DNA of 64,000 nucleotides from Pelagihabitans sp963710535 (GCA_963710535.1 CAVQAW010000008.1:62001-126000), one strand, 5' to 3'; positions 42,530 to 51,671 are shown, numbered from the stretch's first letter. Numbers and translations are program-made. Notes: generated from the sequence alone by a model not told the origin.

Positions 42530-43636
42530 ATGCCGCTATATATGGATCGACATGATATTCCTGATGACATTACGGCGAAACATGTGGCGTTGATGCATCA
42601 GGAAGACCTCAAAGTACAGCATCTTTATGGCTGTAAAGGGATGACCTATTGGTGCGACAGTGAAAGGCATACCGCCTTTTGCCTGATAGAGGCTCCAAAC
42701 AAGGAAGCACTGCAACAGATGCACAATCATGCCCATGGGGATTTCCCTCATGAAATCATCGAAGTGGATGTGCGTTTGGTGGAATCGTTCTTGGGCCGTA
42801 TCGAAGATCCCATCAAAGCCCAGAATGAAGAACTGAATATTATCGACGATCCCGCCTTCAGGGTCATCATGGTATTGGAAGCCGGCGATCCCATTCACAG
42901 CACCAATGCGGAACAAATGGATATTTTTTTTCAGAAATTCCATAGGAGTGTTACCAAAACGGTGCATCACTTCGAGGGCAGCATCGCCAAACACAACAAC
43001 AATATGTATTTGGTTTCCTTTAAAACGGTTACCAATGCCATTTTATGTGCCTTGAAGATCAGATACAATTTTAAATACATCACCCCAAAACTGGATAGCA
43101 CCCATAGGAAGCTGGGCATCGGGGTCTGCGCCGGTGTTCCCGTAACCGGTCAAGAAGGCATTTTTTCGGAAACCATTGAACGGGCCACCGAAATGTGCGA
43201 AGTGGTACACGACCCTATCGTGATCACCGAGGCCGTTAAAAACCTATATGAAAACGAGAACCATCAAGCTAGGATCGACCAAAAATTGATTCGGACGTTG
43301 AAACCGAAGGAAGAAAAATTTCTCGCTCAATTGATGGCATTCTCCAAAAAAACATGGAACAAAGAGAACTTTCGCTTAAAGGCGCTCAGTGCCGAATTGG
43401 GTTATAGCAAAGCACAGCTCTATCGAAAAATCAAAAAACTCACCGGGAAGTCCCCCAACACCTTCCTACGGGAATACCGTTTGAACAAAGCCTTGGATCT
43501 GTTACATCAGCATTTTGGCAATGTTTCCGAAGTGGCCTATGAAACCGGTTTCAACAGTGCAGCTTACTTTTCAAAATGCTTTTTGGATACCTATGGCATT
43601 CTCCCTTCAAAATATGCCCAATTGAATCTTAATTGA
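42530..43636 (+). CDS. DUF4242-cyclase-like-AraC three-domain regulator
   Basis: The protein has 368 residues. The N-terminal part (1-80) is a DUF4242-type ferredoxin-like domain (MPLYMDRHDIPDDITAKHVA and YWCDSERHTAFCLIEAP), a family also described as nickel-binding. Residues 105-245 resemble a degenerate class III cyclase fold (FRVIMVLEAGDPIHSTNAEQ, RKLGIGVCAGVPVTGQEGIF) without the metal aspartates. Residues 268-366 are an AraC/XylS HTH: FRLKALSAELGYSKAQLYRK and EVAYETGFNSAAYFSKCF. It probably binds the palindrome overlapping its promoter. It is followed by a truncated haemoglobin gene and a flavin oxidoreductase gene, its likely targets. Confidence 0.85.
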   Translation: MPLYMDRHDIPDDITAKHVALMHQEDLKVQHLYGCKGMTYWCDSERHTAFCLIEAPNKEALQQMHNHAHGDFPHEIIEVDVRLVESFLGRIEDPIKAQNEELNIIDDPAFRVIMVLEAGDPIHSTNAEQMDIFFQKFHRSVTKTVHHFEGSIAKHNNNMYLVSFKTVTNAILCALKIRYNFKYITPKLDSTHRKLGIGVCAGVPVTGQEGIFSETIERATEMCEVVHDPIVITEAVKNLYENENHQARIDQKLIRTLKPKEEKFLAQLMAFSKKTWNKENFRLKALSAELGYSKAQLYRKIKKLTGKSPNTFLREYRLNKALDLLHQHFGNVSEVAYETGFNSAAYFSKCFLDTYGILPSKYAQLNLN

Positions 43637-43751
43637 TTTCTACCTTCGATTAGGGCTAAAATGATCCAATTTTATAATTATTTGATTTAAACGTAGTAGT
43701 CGTTGGTTTTTTCTATAGCTAGCTTTGGGTACAACCAAAACATAGCATAAA

Positions 43752-44126
43752 ATGGCAAACACTCTCTTTGAAAGATTGGGCGGCTCGACCGGTATAGCCG
43801 CAATCGTCGACGATACCGTTGATGCGCACATGAAAAATACCGCAGTAAACGCCAGGTTCCTGCCCTATTTGGAACAACCCGAACGCTTGGCGATGATCAA
43901 ACAGCATACCGTCGAGTTTTTCAGCATGGGCAGTGGGGGACCCCAAATTTATAATGGGAAAGACATGGTCACGGCACATAAGGGCATGAACATCAGTCCT
44001 GAGGAATACATGCACGTCGTCGACGATATTTTTCTGGCCCTGGACAAGAACGGGATGACCGAGGACACAAAAAAAGATGTTTTGGCCATCCTTTGGTCTT
44101 TAAAAGGGATGATCATTTCCCAGTAG
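43752..44126 (+). CDS. glbN: Group 1 truncated haemoglobin
   Basis: This 124-residue haem protein is recognised by LFERLGGSTGIAAIVDDTVD, FLPYLEQPERLAMIKQHTVE and the segment NGKDMVTAHKGMNISPEEY, in which His76 is the likely proximal F8 ligand. Typical members bind oxygen or NO. The B10 position, often Tyr in this group, does not appear to hold a tyrosine here, so ligand chemistry may differ. The gene lies 33 bases upstream of the flavin oxidoreductase, with which it probably shares a transcript. Confidence 0.88.
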   Translation: MANTLFERLGGSTGIAAIVDDTVDAHMKNTAVNARFLPYLEQPERLAMIKQHTVEFFSMGSGGPQIYNGKDMVTAHKGMNISPEEYMHVVDDIFLALDKNGMTEDTKKDVLAILWSLKGMIISQ

Positions 44127-44159
44127 TTACGCTTTCAAACTTAAACACCAAAAATCAAG

Positions 44160-45548
44160 ATGAAGACAGTTAAAGACTTGAATCCAGAAATAATTGAACA
44201 ATTTTCCCAGAAGCTCAGGGGAGCACTGGTAATGCCAAAAGACTCAGGTTATCATGAAACGCGTAAAGTTTACAATGGTATGATCGATAAACGACCGGGC
44301 ATGTTCGTCATGTGCGAAGACGCCGCCGATGTGATGGCCGCCGTGAATTTTGGCCGGGAGCACGAACTGTTGGTCGCCGTGCGTGGCGGCGGGCATAATG
44401 GGGGCGGATTGGGGCTCTGCGATGAAGGCATGGTCATCGATCTATCGGGCATCAAATTTATAAGGGTCGACACAACCAATAAAACGGTTAGGGTAGGGGG
44501 CGGCAACGTTTGGGGCGAAGTGGACCATGCCACCCATCCCTTTGGTCTTGCGGTCCCTGCCGGTATTATTTCCACTACTGGGGTCGGCGGACTCACCCTG
44601 GGCGGTGGTGTAGGCTATTTATCACGTAAATACGGGCTCACCATCGACAACCTACTGGAGGCCGACATGGTGCTGGCCGATGGGTCGTTTGTTACTGTAA
44701 ACGCCAAACAAAATACCGATCTGTTCTGGGCCATTCGCGGTGGGGGCGGCAATTTTGGGATTGTCACTTCTTTCAAGTTTCAGGCCCATCCCGTAAAAAC
44801 GGTTTTTGGCGGTCCTACCCTATGGCCCATTGAAAAGACTCAGGAAATAATGGCATGGTACCATGATTTCATCAAGAAGGCTCCGGAAGATCTGAACGGA
44901 TTCTTTGCCACGATGATCATTCCCGGGCCACCCTTTCCGGAGTTTTTGCACAAGAAACAGTTTTGTGGCATTGTATGGTGCTATACTGGCGATATGGCTC
45001 AGGCAAAAGCCACTTTTGAACCGATTTTGGCCAAAAATCCCATTTTTGAACATGTAGGGGAAATGCCGTATCCCTCCATTCAAACCCTTTTCGATGGTTT
45101 GTTTCCACCTGGGCTTCAGTGGTACTGGCGAGGTGACTTTTTTAATGATCTCAATGAAAAAATCAGTGCCCAACATTTGAAATTCGGATCGAAGATCCCG
45201 ACCCCTTTATCACAAATGCACATTTATCCCATCACGGGGGCGGCTGCAAGGGTAGGGCCGGAAGAGACGCCGTGGGCATATCGTGATGCCCAATATTCGG
45301 GGGTAATCGTGGGCGTGGATCCAGATCCCAAGAATGCGGATAAAATTACCCGCTGGTGTAAAGACTATTGGGAGGGTTTGCATCCCTATTCCGCGGGAGG
45401 GGCCTATTCGAACTTTATGATGAACGATGAAGGCCAGGAACGGGTGAAAGCCAGTTATGGCCGAAATTACGCGCGATTGGCCAAGATTAAGGGACAATAC
45501 GATCCCCATAACCTATTTAAGGTGAACCAGAACATAAGACCGACATAA
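44160..45548 (+). CDS. FAD-linked oxidase with BBE domain
   Basis: This 462-residue flavoprotein has the FAD_binding_4 domain: AVRGGGHNGGGLGLCDEGMV contains the histidine usually linked to FAD, and TTGVGGLTLGGGVGYLSRKY follows. The partner cysteine of bicovalent berberine-bridge enzymes is replaced by threonine in IISTTGVGG, so a single covalent link is expected. The C-terminal BBE motif is YGRNYARLAKIKGQYDPHNL. It would oxidise a sugar or alcohol and hand electrons to oxygen. Haemoglobin and flavin oxidase together suggest oxygen-dependent chemistry or detoxification. Confidence 0.88.
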   Translation: MKTVKDLNPEIIEQFSQKLRGALVMPKDSGYHETRKVYNGMIDKRPGMFVMCEDAADVMAAVNFGREHELLVAVRGGGHNGGGLGLCDEGMVIDLSGIKFIRVDTTNKTVRVGGGNVWGEVDHATHPFGLAVPAGIISTTGVGGLTLGGGVGYLSRKYGLTIDNLLEADMVLADGSFVTVNAKQNTDLFWAIRGGGGNFGIVTSFKFQAHPVKTVFGGPTLWPIEKTQEIMAWYHDFIKKAPEDLNGFFATMIIPGPPFPEFLHKKQFCGIVWCYTGDMAQAKATFEPILAKNPIFEHVGEMPYPSIQTLFDGLFPPGLQWYWRGDFFNDLNEKISAQHLKFGSKIPTPLSQMHIYPITGAAARVGPEETPWAYRDAQYSGVIVGVDPDPKNADKITRWCKDYWEGLHPYSAGGAYSNFMMNDEGQERVKASYGRNYARLAKIKGQYDPHNLFKVNQNIRPT

Positions 45549-45566
45549 ATACACGGTTTGCATAGG

Positions 45567-45608
45567 TCCCAAAAATGAAGTGAAGTGCTTGGTTTTGGGA
45601 TTTTTTTT
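45567..45608 (+). terminator. Rho-independent terminator after the flavin oxidase
   Basis: TCCCAAAA and TTTTGGGA pair across an 18-base loop and are followed by eight T residues. It ends the haemoglobin/oxidase transcript. Confidence 0.78.
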
Positions 45609-45931
45609 ATGAACCGCCTCACCGTATGTCCTTAAGGACAGCCACACGTTCTTCCTACCATTTGCTTGGATAAAAAAAGGGGGCACTTCGGACATTTATT
45701 CGGTGCCTTGGGACATTGGGACCAATCTTTTTGCAAGTTTCCATTATATTGCATTGACCTAGTCTTTAGAACAAACCAACTGCAAAATATTTATAAGTTA
45801 TGCATTGTTTTGAGTAAGATTTGGCCAAGGCAGCCACAAAATGGCTCTATATTGAATGTAATTCGATATATTAGCTCATGGCCCAAGGACTTATATTAAC
45901 CAGGCTTGAAATTCCACTAAGGATACCAACC
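45609..45931. other. Intergenic region with a 14-base palindrome
   Basis: No gene is recognised. TGTCCTTAAGGACA at 45627-45640 is a perfect palindrome. The remainder is AT-rich and presumably contains the promoter of the first TPR-cyclase module. Frames of about 77 codons here lack protein-like composition. Confidence 0.5.
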
Positions 45932-46408
45932 ATGACCAAACATATCACCTTGAAAACGACAAAAATACTTTTTGTTTTAATCGCACTGGCAACACTTTCT
46001 TGGGGCCATATGACCTATGGCCAAAAAATGGTCATTTTAAGCGTCAACAGTAGCACTGGGGCCGTATCTTTTTCCGCGCCCGGCAGTGAGGTGGAAAATC
46101 CGAATGGTAAGGAGGATTTTACGATTGTAATTGATGTAAATGATGAAGTCGAATGGGAGGGCGTTGCCACCTCAGGTGAAGTGGTGAACATCGATAACAT
46201 CGATATTGATGCAGACGACAATAAACCCGATAAGGATAAGATTTTTAAAAAATCAAAATCCAACAATGGGAAGAAAAAAGTGAAAGCAAAAGTAAAAAGC
46301 AAGAAAAAGGATGATGCCAAGGGCAAAACTTATAAATATAAGATCAGCTATAGCTTGGGTGCCGGTGAATCGATTACCATCGACCCAATCATTAAGGTCA
46401 AGAAGTAA
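45932..46408 (+). CDS. Small exported beta-rich protein A of the cyclase module
   Basis: This protein is 158 residues from the ATG before TKHITLKTTKILFVL; an upstream ATG adds 18 residues before the signal peptide and is rejected. The signal ends near MTYGQ. The mature part has FTIVIDVNDEVEWEGVATSG, VVNIDNIDID, a strongly basic lysine-rich loop of about 25 residues, and a final YKYKISYSLGAGESITIDPI. Protein B has the same total length and the same strand order (TILVDVGDNIVWNGVSTSG, YVYTIQFQVGE, SIDPII). I do not recognise the family. It is most likely a periplasmic partner of the receptor downstream. Confidence 0.7.
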   Translation: MTKHITLKTTKILFVLIALATLSWGHMTYGQKMVILSVNSSTGAVSFSAPGSEVENPNGKEDFTIVIDVNDEVEWEGVATSGEVVNIDNIDIDADDNKPDKDKIFKKSKSNNGKKKVKAKVKSKKKDDAKGKTYKYKISYSLGAGESITIDPIIKVKK

Positions 46409-46469
46409 GGGATAGGCATAAATCGTTTTAATTTTGGAAAGTAAAGCATTTTAAGCGCTGCCCAGCCAC

Positions 46470-46946
46470 GTGAAAAATAGGTCAAAACATAAAAAACAGA
46501 TTTTAAGCCATCTTGCCCTGGTATTTATATTTTCTTTTGGTATGGCGGTAGGGCAGGAGACCCATAAGATCACGCTCCATGTGGATACAGGCGCACTGCA
46601 TAACAGCCAAAATGCTGACGCCGACAGTTACTTTACCACTGGCCCAGAGACCGAGGTGTTGGAAAACAGCTCTGCAGAAAATTTCACCATTCTGGTCGAT
46701 GTGGGCGACAATATCGTTTGGAACGGGGTTTCGACCTCAGGTTCGGAAGCTGTAAATATCAAAAAAATAAAGTACAAAAGGGGTGCCAGGATATTCAGCA
46801 GTGATGAGGTCGATGGGGAAGCAAACGTGGAAGCTACCATCATTCGGGGCAGCACCGCCAAAGGATATGTATACACCATCCAGTTTCAGGTTGGGGAAAG
46901 CAACAGGGTTTATAGCATCGATCCGATCATTATCACAAAACAATAA
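46470..46946 (+). CDS. Small exported beta-rich protein B of the cyclase module
   Basis: This 158-residue paralogue of protein A starts at a GTG, with a signal peptide (HLALVFIFSFGMAVGQ). Shared features are NFTILVDVGDNIVWNGVSTS, the following VNIKKIKYKRGARIF and the C-terminal VYTIQFQVGESNRVYSIDPI. It lacks the lysine-rich loop of A and is less basic. The repeated GDxVxWxG motif looks like a beta-sandwich edge, but no copper or calcium ligand set is obvious. It lies 30 bases upstream of the cyclase. Confidence 0.7.
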   Translation: MKNRSKHKKQILSHLALVFIFSFGMAVGQETHKITLHVDTGALHNSQNADADSYFTTGPETEVLENSSAENFTILVDVGDNIVWNGVSTSGSEAVNIKKIKYKRGARIFSSDEVDGEANVEATIIRGSTAKGYVYTIQFQVGESNRVYSIDPIIITKQ

Positions 46947-46976
46947 ATGTACCTAAACATTTTCTAGCGAGCGTGA

Positions 46977-48857
46977 ATGGCATACCTCTTGAAAATATTA
47001 AAAATGGTACTTACCAAACGAGTCTGTTTCACCCTTGTCTTTTTTTTCGTAATGGCTTTGAATTCTATTGCCCAGGACCAAGCCAAAGCCGACAGCTTGG
47101 AAGCCATATATAACTCCGGTAACTTCGAAGAACATGACCGATTACAACTGCTGAGTCGTCTGGCTGCGCAAGAACCCAATCCAGATAAAGCCTTGCAATA
47201 CAGTGAAATTCTCTTATCGGAAGCGACCAAACTGGATTCCACTGATTTGATCATTGCGGCATTGCTTCAAAAAGGCAACTCCTTAAGGCTCAAGGGCGAT
47301 TTGAGCCAATCATTGGTGCAGTATTTCAAAGGGATGGAAATGGCCGAGAAGGCCGGGCAAAAGGATGACCTAGGGCGTTTTTATATCAGTATCGCAGGCG
47401 CCTATTCCATGATGGAAAATCATGACAACACCATTTCATATTATAAAAAAGCCATCGACATTTTTAAGGTGGGCAAAGACCGACAGGATACCCTAAATTA
47501 TGCCTATGCGATGGAAAACCTGGGCGATGAATACAATCTCTATGCAACAAAACCCGATTCAGCACTGCTTTTGTTCAAGGAATCGGGGGCTATTTTCAAA
47601 AAACTCAACGATAAGACCGGCCTGGCCTATAATATGGGCAACGTTGGCCTGGCCTATGCCCAGCTAGGAGAAACCGATAGGGCCGAAAACAATATTACCC
47701 AGGCCATCACCATGCTTGAGGAACTGGGCGACTATTACCCGATCGCAGTGTACCTCACCTATATGTCCGACATTTATGCAGACAAAGGCGATTGGGATGC
47801 CGCCTTTGGGTATGCGCAAAGAAGTTTGCGGCTTGCCAGACAATACGGACTCAAGGAACAGATCAGTGATGCCTATCTAAAACTATCGGAACTCTATGAA
47901 AAAACGGGGTATGGCGGCGCGGCGTTGAAATACTATAAAAATCACATCGCTTTTCGAGACAGTGTGAAAAACATCACGGCCGTACAGGAAATCGCCAACC
48001 TGCAGCGGTCCCAGATGCAGGCTGAAGTGGATCTGGCCAACCAGCAAAAGCGAACCCAAACCATCGTGTCGATCGCCACGGCAGTGGCCCTGTTCCTGAT
48101 CTTTTTGCTCGCGGCCGGGCTCTATCGCCGCAATCGCTTTATCAGGCATACCAAAGAAGTCATACAACAGGAAAAAGACCGCTCTGAAAGGTTGCTGCTC
48201 AACATCCTTCCCGAAGATACCGCCAATGAATTGAAGGCGCATGGGAAAGTGACCGCCAAAAAATTTGGAGCGGTGACCGTCATGTTCACTGACTTCCAGC
48301 GCTTTACCAGTTATGCCGAAAATTTGTCCCCGGAGCAATTGGTGGAAAGTATCGGTTTTTATTTTTCGAAGTTCGATGAGATTATGGAAAAGTATGGCCT
48401 GGAAAAAATCAAGACCATTGGCGATGCTTATATGTGCGCCGGCGGCTTACCCTTTCCCTCAAAAGACCATGCCGTGAAAATGGTGAAAGCGGCCTTCGAG
48501 ATCCTCGACTTTGTGGAAGATGCCAAAGCAAATGGGGATTCGGATCACCATCGCTTCGAAATCCGTATCGGCATCAACACCGGGCCCTTGGTGGCAGGGG
48601 TCGTGGGCAGTAAAAAGTTTTCCTACGATATTTGGGGCGATACAGTGAATGTAGCTGCGCGGATGGAAGCGATGAGCGAACCAGGCAAAATAAACATATC
48701 CGAAAATACCTATGCATTGATTAGGGACAAGTTCAATTGCGAATATCGGGGGGAGATGGAGGTTAAGAACAGAGGTAACTTGAAAATGTATTTTGTGACA
48801 GCGGCTAAATACAACCCGGAATTGACAAAATTCCGTCAGACACGAGCACCGGGCTAG
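46977..48857 (+). CDS. TPR receptor with class III nucleotide cyclase domain, copy 1
   Basis: This 626-residue protein has a signal peptide (residues 1-32), a periplasmic helical region with about seven TPR-like repeats (40-330), one membrane helix at about 362-382 (TIVSIATAVALFLIFLLAAG) and a cytoplasmic class III cyclase domain (about 430-610). Catalytic residues are intact: Asp439 in MFTDFQRF, Lys479 and Asp483 in EKIKTIGDAYM, and Asn558 with Arg562 in GDTVNVAARME. The Lys and Asp pattern favours ATP, so cAMP is the likely product. An alternative start is the ATG at 47004. The partner genes upstream suggest that periplasmic binding controls the enzyme. Confidence 0.88.
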   Translation: MAYLLKILKMVLTKRVCFTLVFFFVMALNSIAQDQAKADSLEAIYNSGNFEEHDRLQLLSRLAAQEPNPDKALQYSEILLSEATKLDSTDLIIAALLQKGNSLRLKGDLSQSLVQYFKGMEMAEKAGQKDDLGRFYISIAGAYSMMENHDNTISYYKKAIDIFKVGKDRQDTLNYAYAMENLGDEYNLYATKPDSALLLFKESGAIFKKLNDKTGLAYNMGNVGLAYAQLGETDRAENNITQAITMLEELGDYYPIAVYLTYMSDIYADKGDWDAAFGYAQRSLRLARQYGLKEQISDAYLKLSELYEKTGYGGAALKYYKNHIAFRDSVKNITAVQEIANLQRSQMQAEVDLANQQKRTQTIVSIATAVALFLIFLLAAGLYRRNRFIRHTKEVIQQEKDRSERLLLNILPEDTANELKAHGKVTAKKFGAVTVMFTDFQRFTSYAENLSPEQLVESIGFYFSKFDEIMEKYGLEKIKTIGDAYMCAGGLPFPSKDHAVKMVKAAFEILDFVEDAKANGDSDHHRFEIRIGINTGPLVAGVVGSKKFSYDIWGDTVNVAARMEAMSEPGKINISENTYALIRDKFNCEYRGEMEVKNRGNLKMYFVTAAKYNPELTKFRQTRAPG

Positions 48858-49186
48858 TTTGGTTTTATTTCCTTAAATCTATTGAAATATCCACATTTGG
48901 AACTGCGGACTTCACAGTGCCAATTTCCTCTAAAATTGCTGGCTATCAAGAAGATAGGTGGTCATCGGCTTGAAAAATATACGATATAAACATTCTAATT
49001 GTCAAAATTTTTTCCTACCTTTTAGTGTTATTTCCGTAAATAGCCGAATCAAACTTCCCCCTTATAAATGGTATGTCTGGGCACTTTGTTCAACATATTG
49101 GATCTAAATATTTTTGATTGTGAACCATGGCAGCTTTTCAGGCCGTCCATCCCCACTGAAAGCGTAGTATACAAACAACCTAAAAA
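48858..49186. other. Intergenic region between the two cyclase modules
   Basis: I see no gene. A TTG followed 14 bases later by TACCTTTT near 49000-49020 resembles a promoter with a short spacer. AGTATACAAAC occurs about 20 bases before the next start. It probably holds the promoter of the second module. Confidence 0.45.
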
Positions 49187-49627
49187 ATGAATATGATGGG
49201 AAAAGCAGTAAGAATTACATTGACTGTCGAAGCATTCAACCTATTCACAAAGGATGAGCCGAACACTTCCAGGAATGGGGAAGTTTTGACACTGTCGGAT
49301 AACAATAACGGATGTGCCCCCGGGGGTAGGATTGAAAATTTTCAGTCAGATGTTTATATCGGCCAGGAAGTCATATGGGATGCCACTTGTAAGTATCCAA
49401 AAGATGACGACCACGAATATTTGGTCAAAATAGAGCGCATCTCAAGAAAGCTCGATTTTTTCGAGGAAGGCTTCACGGGCACGGATGGGATCGCAAGGAA
49501 AAGGCTGAACGACAATAAACGTTTGGAGGGCCAGATCTACGAATACGCGATCAAGTTTAGCGTGCACAATCCGGAAGGGATTTGCAAATACTTTGAGATC
49601 GATCCAAAAATGAAAGCTAATACCTAA
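49187..49627 (+). CDS. Small protein C of the second cyclase module
   Basis: This 146-residue protein resembles A and B only weakly: IGQEVIWDATC matches the GDxVxWxG strand, and IYEYAIKFSVHNPEG and FEIDPKMK match the C-terminal strands. It has no signal peptide, so it is expected in the cytoplasm unless the true start lies further upstream, for which I see no evidence. Two cysteines lie in NNGCAPGG and DATCKYP, and a third in GICKYF. Its gene ends four bases before the TTG start of the second cyclase. Confidence 0.6.
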   Translation: MNMMGKAVRITLTVEAFNLFTKDEPNTSRNGEVLTLSDNNNGCAPGGRIENFQSDVYIGQEVIWDATCKYPKDDDHEYLVKIERISRKLDFFEEGFTGTDGIARKRLNDNKRLEGQIYEYAIKFSVHNPEGICKYFEIDPKMKANT

Positions 49628-49631
49628 ACCG

Positions 49632-51530
49632 TTGGGATTTCATGACCATGTCGTTAAGTTTTGCTTGATATTGTGTTTAATGCCCTTCCCGGGAAGCGGT
49701 ATTTCTGCACAGGACCAACGTATTGCCGATAGTCTGGGGATTATTTACAGGGAGGAAAGGCGCACTGGCCATGAAAAGCTTGAATTACTGAGGAATCTGT
49801 CATTCAACGAATTGAATGATCCGGCCCTCTCGCTTCGCTATGCGGAGGAACTGATCGGCCTGGCGCAAGGCGATGACAACCTTTTGTACCTTCACCGGGG
49901 ATATCTTCAGAAGGGAAACACCCTTTTAAGGCTCGGGGAATTGGAAAAAGCACTGGATGCTTTTTTTAGGAGTAGCGAAGCGGCATCGAACGCAGGTTAC
50001 CTGGCGGGAGAGGGCAGCGGTTATATGGCCGTGGCCGATGTCTATTCCTTAGAAGGCAATGAAGGCAATGCGGAACTTTATTACGACAAGGCCATTCAAT
50101 TATTGCGAAAAACAGAGGACACTGTGGCGCTGGCCACTGCCTTATTGAATACGGCCGATTTTTATCTCCACAACCAGCAATACGATAAGGCCCTGAGGTA
50201 TTTTGAAGAAGCAGGAGTTTTTTTCAAGGAATTGAACCATCAGAATGGGCTTGCCTACTATTTGGGGGGAGTCGGGATGGTGTTGGCAGCGCAAGGCAAG
50301 AATGAAGCGGCCAAAACGAGGTTGAACGAGGCCATCAAAATGCTTGAGGAATTGAAGGATTACTATCCCGTCGCCGTATACCTTAACACGCTCTCCCATA
50401 TTTATGACATAGGCAATGATCTGGAACGGGCACAACTGGCGGCCCAAAAAAGCCTGAAATTGGCTAAAACCTATGGTCTGAAAGACCAGATCAGCGATGC
50501 CAATTTGCAGCTTTCCCAACTCTATGAAAAAAAAGGAAACACCAAGGAATCCTTTAAATATTATAAAGACTATATCACCTATAGGGACAGTGTCAACAAT
50601 TTGGCAACGGTTCGCGAAATGGCCAATCTTCGCACCAATCATGAGCTTTCGCAAAAACAGGTTCAGGTCGATCTTCTTGAAAAAGAATCCGAATTACAAC
50701 TGATCAAGGAGAAAAGCCAAAACAATTTCATCCTAGCCGCCGTGATCGCTTTTATCTGCTTGATGATCATGGCCCTTGGTCTGTTGCACCGCTATATTTT
50801 TATTAGAAAGACCAAACGGATCATCGAAGCGGAAAAGAATCGTTCCGATAAGTTGTTGATTAATATTCTGCCCGAGGAAACCGCTAATGAACTAAAACGG
50901 AAGGGTAGCGTTCGGGCCAAAAAACATGATTCGGTTACGGTGTTATTTACTGATTTCAAAGGGTTTACACGATATGCCGAAAACCTTACCCCGGAAGATT
51001 TGGTCAGGAGCGTCGACTTTTACTTTACCAAGTTCGATGAAATCTTTGAAAAGAACGGCATGGAAAAAATCAAGACGATCGGGGATTCCTACATGTGTTC
51101 CGGGGGCCTGCATTCCCATATAGGGGATCATGCCATCAAAATGGTACAAGCGGCCCTTGAAGTACTTCAATTTGTTGAAGACATCAAAAATAGTTCTGAC
51201 ACGGAGCTTAACTTTGACATTCGAATCGGGATCAATACGGGACCTATAGTCGCAGGTGTGGTCGGGAACAAAAAATTCGCATATGACATCTGGGGCGATA
51301 CCGTGAATGTGGCCTCACATATGGAATCGAATTCGATACCCGGAAAAATAAACATTGCCCAAAATACCTATGATCTCGTCAAAGAGGTCTATGATTGTGA
51401 ATATAGGGGAGAAATTAAAGTGAAGAACAGGGGCTCTTTGAAGATGTATTTCGTGAATGGCATAAAAGACCATGCATTGATCAAGGCCCATAAAGATAAT
51501 ACCGTATCCGAATCTTTGAAAGTTTCTTGA
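49632..51530 (+). CDS. TPR receptor with class III cyclase domain, copy 2; arginine lost
   Basis: This 632-residue paralogue of the copy 1 cyclase has the same layout: signal peptide (VKFCLILCLMPFPGSGISAQ), TPR region, membrane helix at about 366-388 and a C-terminal cyclase domain. No ATG precedes the signal, so a TTG four bases after the upstream stop is chosen. Metal aspartates (Asp441 in LFTDFKGF, Asp485 in TIGDSYM) and Asn559 are kept, but the transition-state arginine is replaced by His563 in GDTVNVASHMES. It may be inactive, slower, or a regulatory partner of copy 1. The DNA codon is CAT, clearly read. Confidence 0.85.
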   Translation: MGFHDHVVKFCLILCLMPFPGSGISAQDQRIADSLGIIYREERRTGHEKLELLRNLSFNELNDPALSLRYAEELIGLAQGDDNLLYLHRGYLQKGNTLLRLGELEKALDAFFRSSEAASNAGYLAGEGSGYMAVADVYSLEGNEGNAELYYDKAIQLLRKTEDTVALATALLNTADFYLHNQQYDKALRYFEEAGVFFKELNHQNGLAYYLGGVGMVLAAQGKNEAAKTRLNEAIKMLEELKDYYPVAVYLNTLSHIYDIGNDLERAQLAAQKSLKLAKTYGLKDQISDANLQLSQLYEKKGNTKESFKYYKDYITYRDSVNNLATVREMANLRTNHELSQKQVQVDLLEKESELQLIKEKSQNNFILAAVIAFICLMIMALGLLHRYIFIRKTKRIIEAEKNRSDKLLINILPEETANELKRKGSVRAKKHDSVTVLFTDFKGFTRYAENLTPEDLVRSVDFYFTKFDEIFEKNGMEKIKTIGDSYMCSGGLHSHIGDHAIKMVQAALEVLQFVEDIKNSSDTELNFDIRIGINTGPIVAGVVGNKKFAYDIWGDTVNVASHMESNSIPGKINIAQNTYDLVKEVYDCEYRGEIKVKNRGSLKMYFVNGIKDHALIKAHKDNTVSESLKVS

Positions 51531-51671
51531 TCGGGAAAGGGGCGTTCGGGCGCCCTCAACGAAAATTCGGTATTCGTATTTCAATACATTTTGATTCCGA
51601 TCAAAACAAAAACGGGTCCGATTGATCCTATTTTCATGATATTTTGGATGCTATGATAAAATGCAATTGAT

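Noticed and set aside
45666..45899. 77-codon frame before the first cyclase module
   Set aside because: Its composition resembles translated AT-rich spacer and it overlaps the expected promoter area of protein A.
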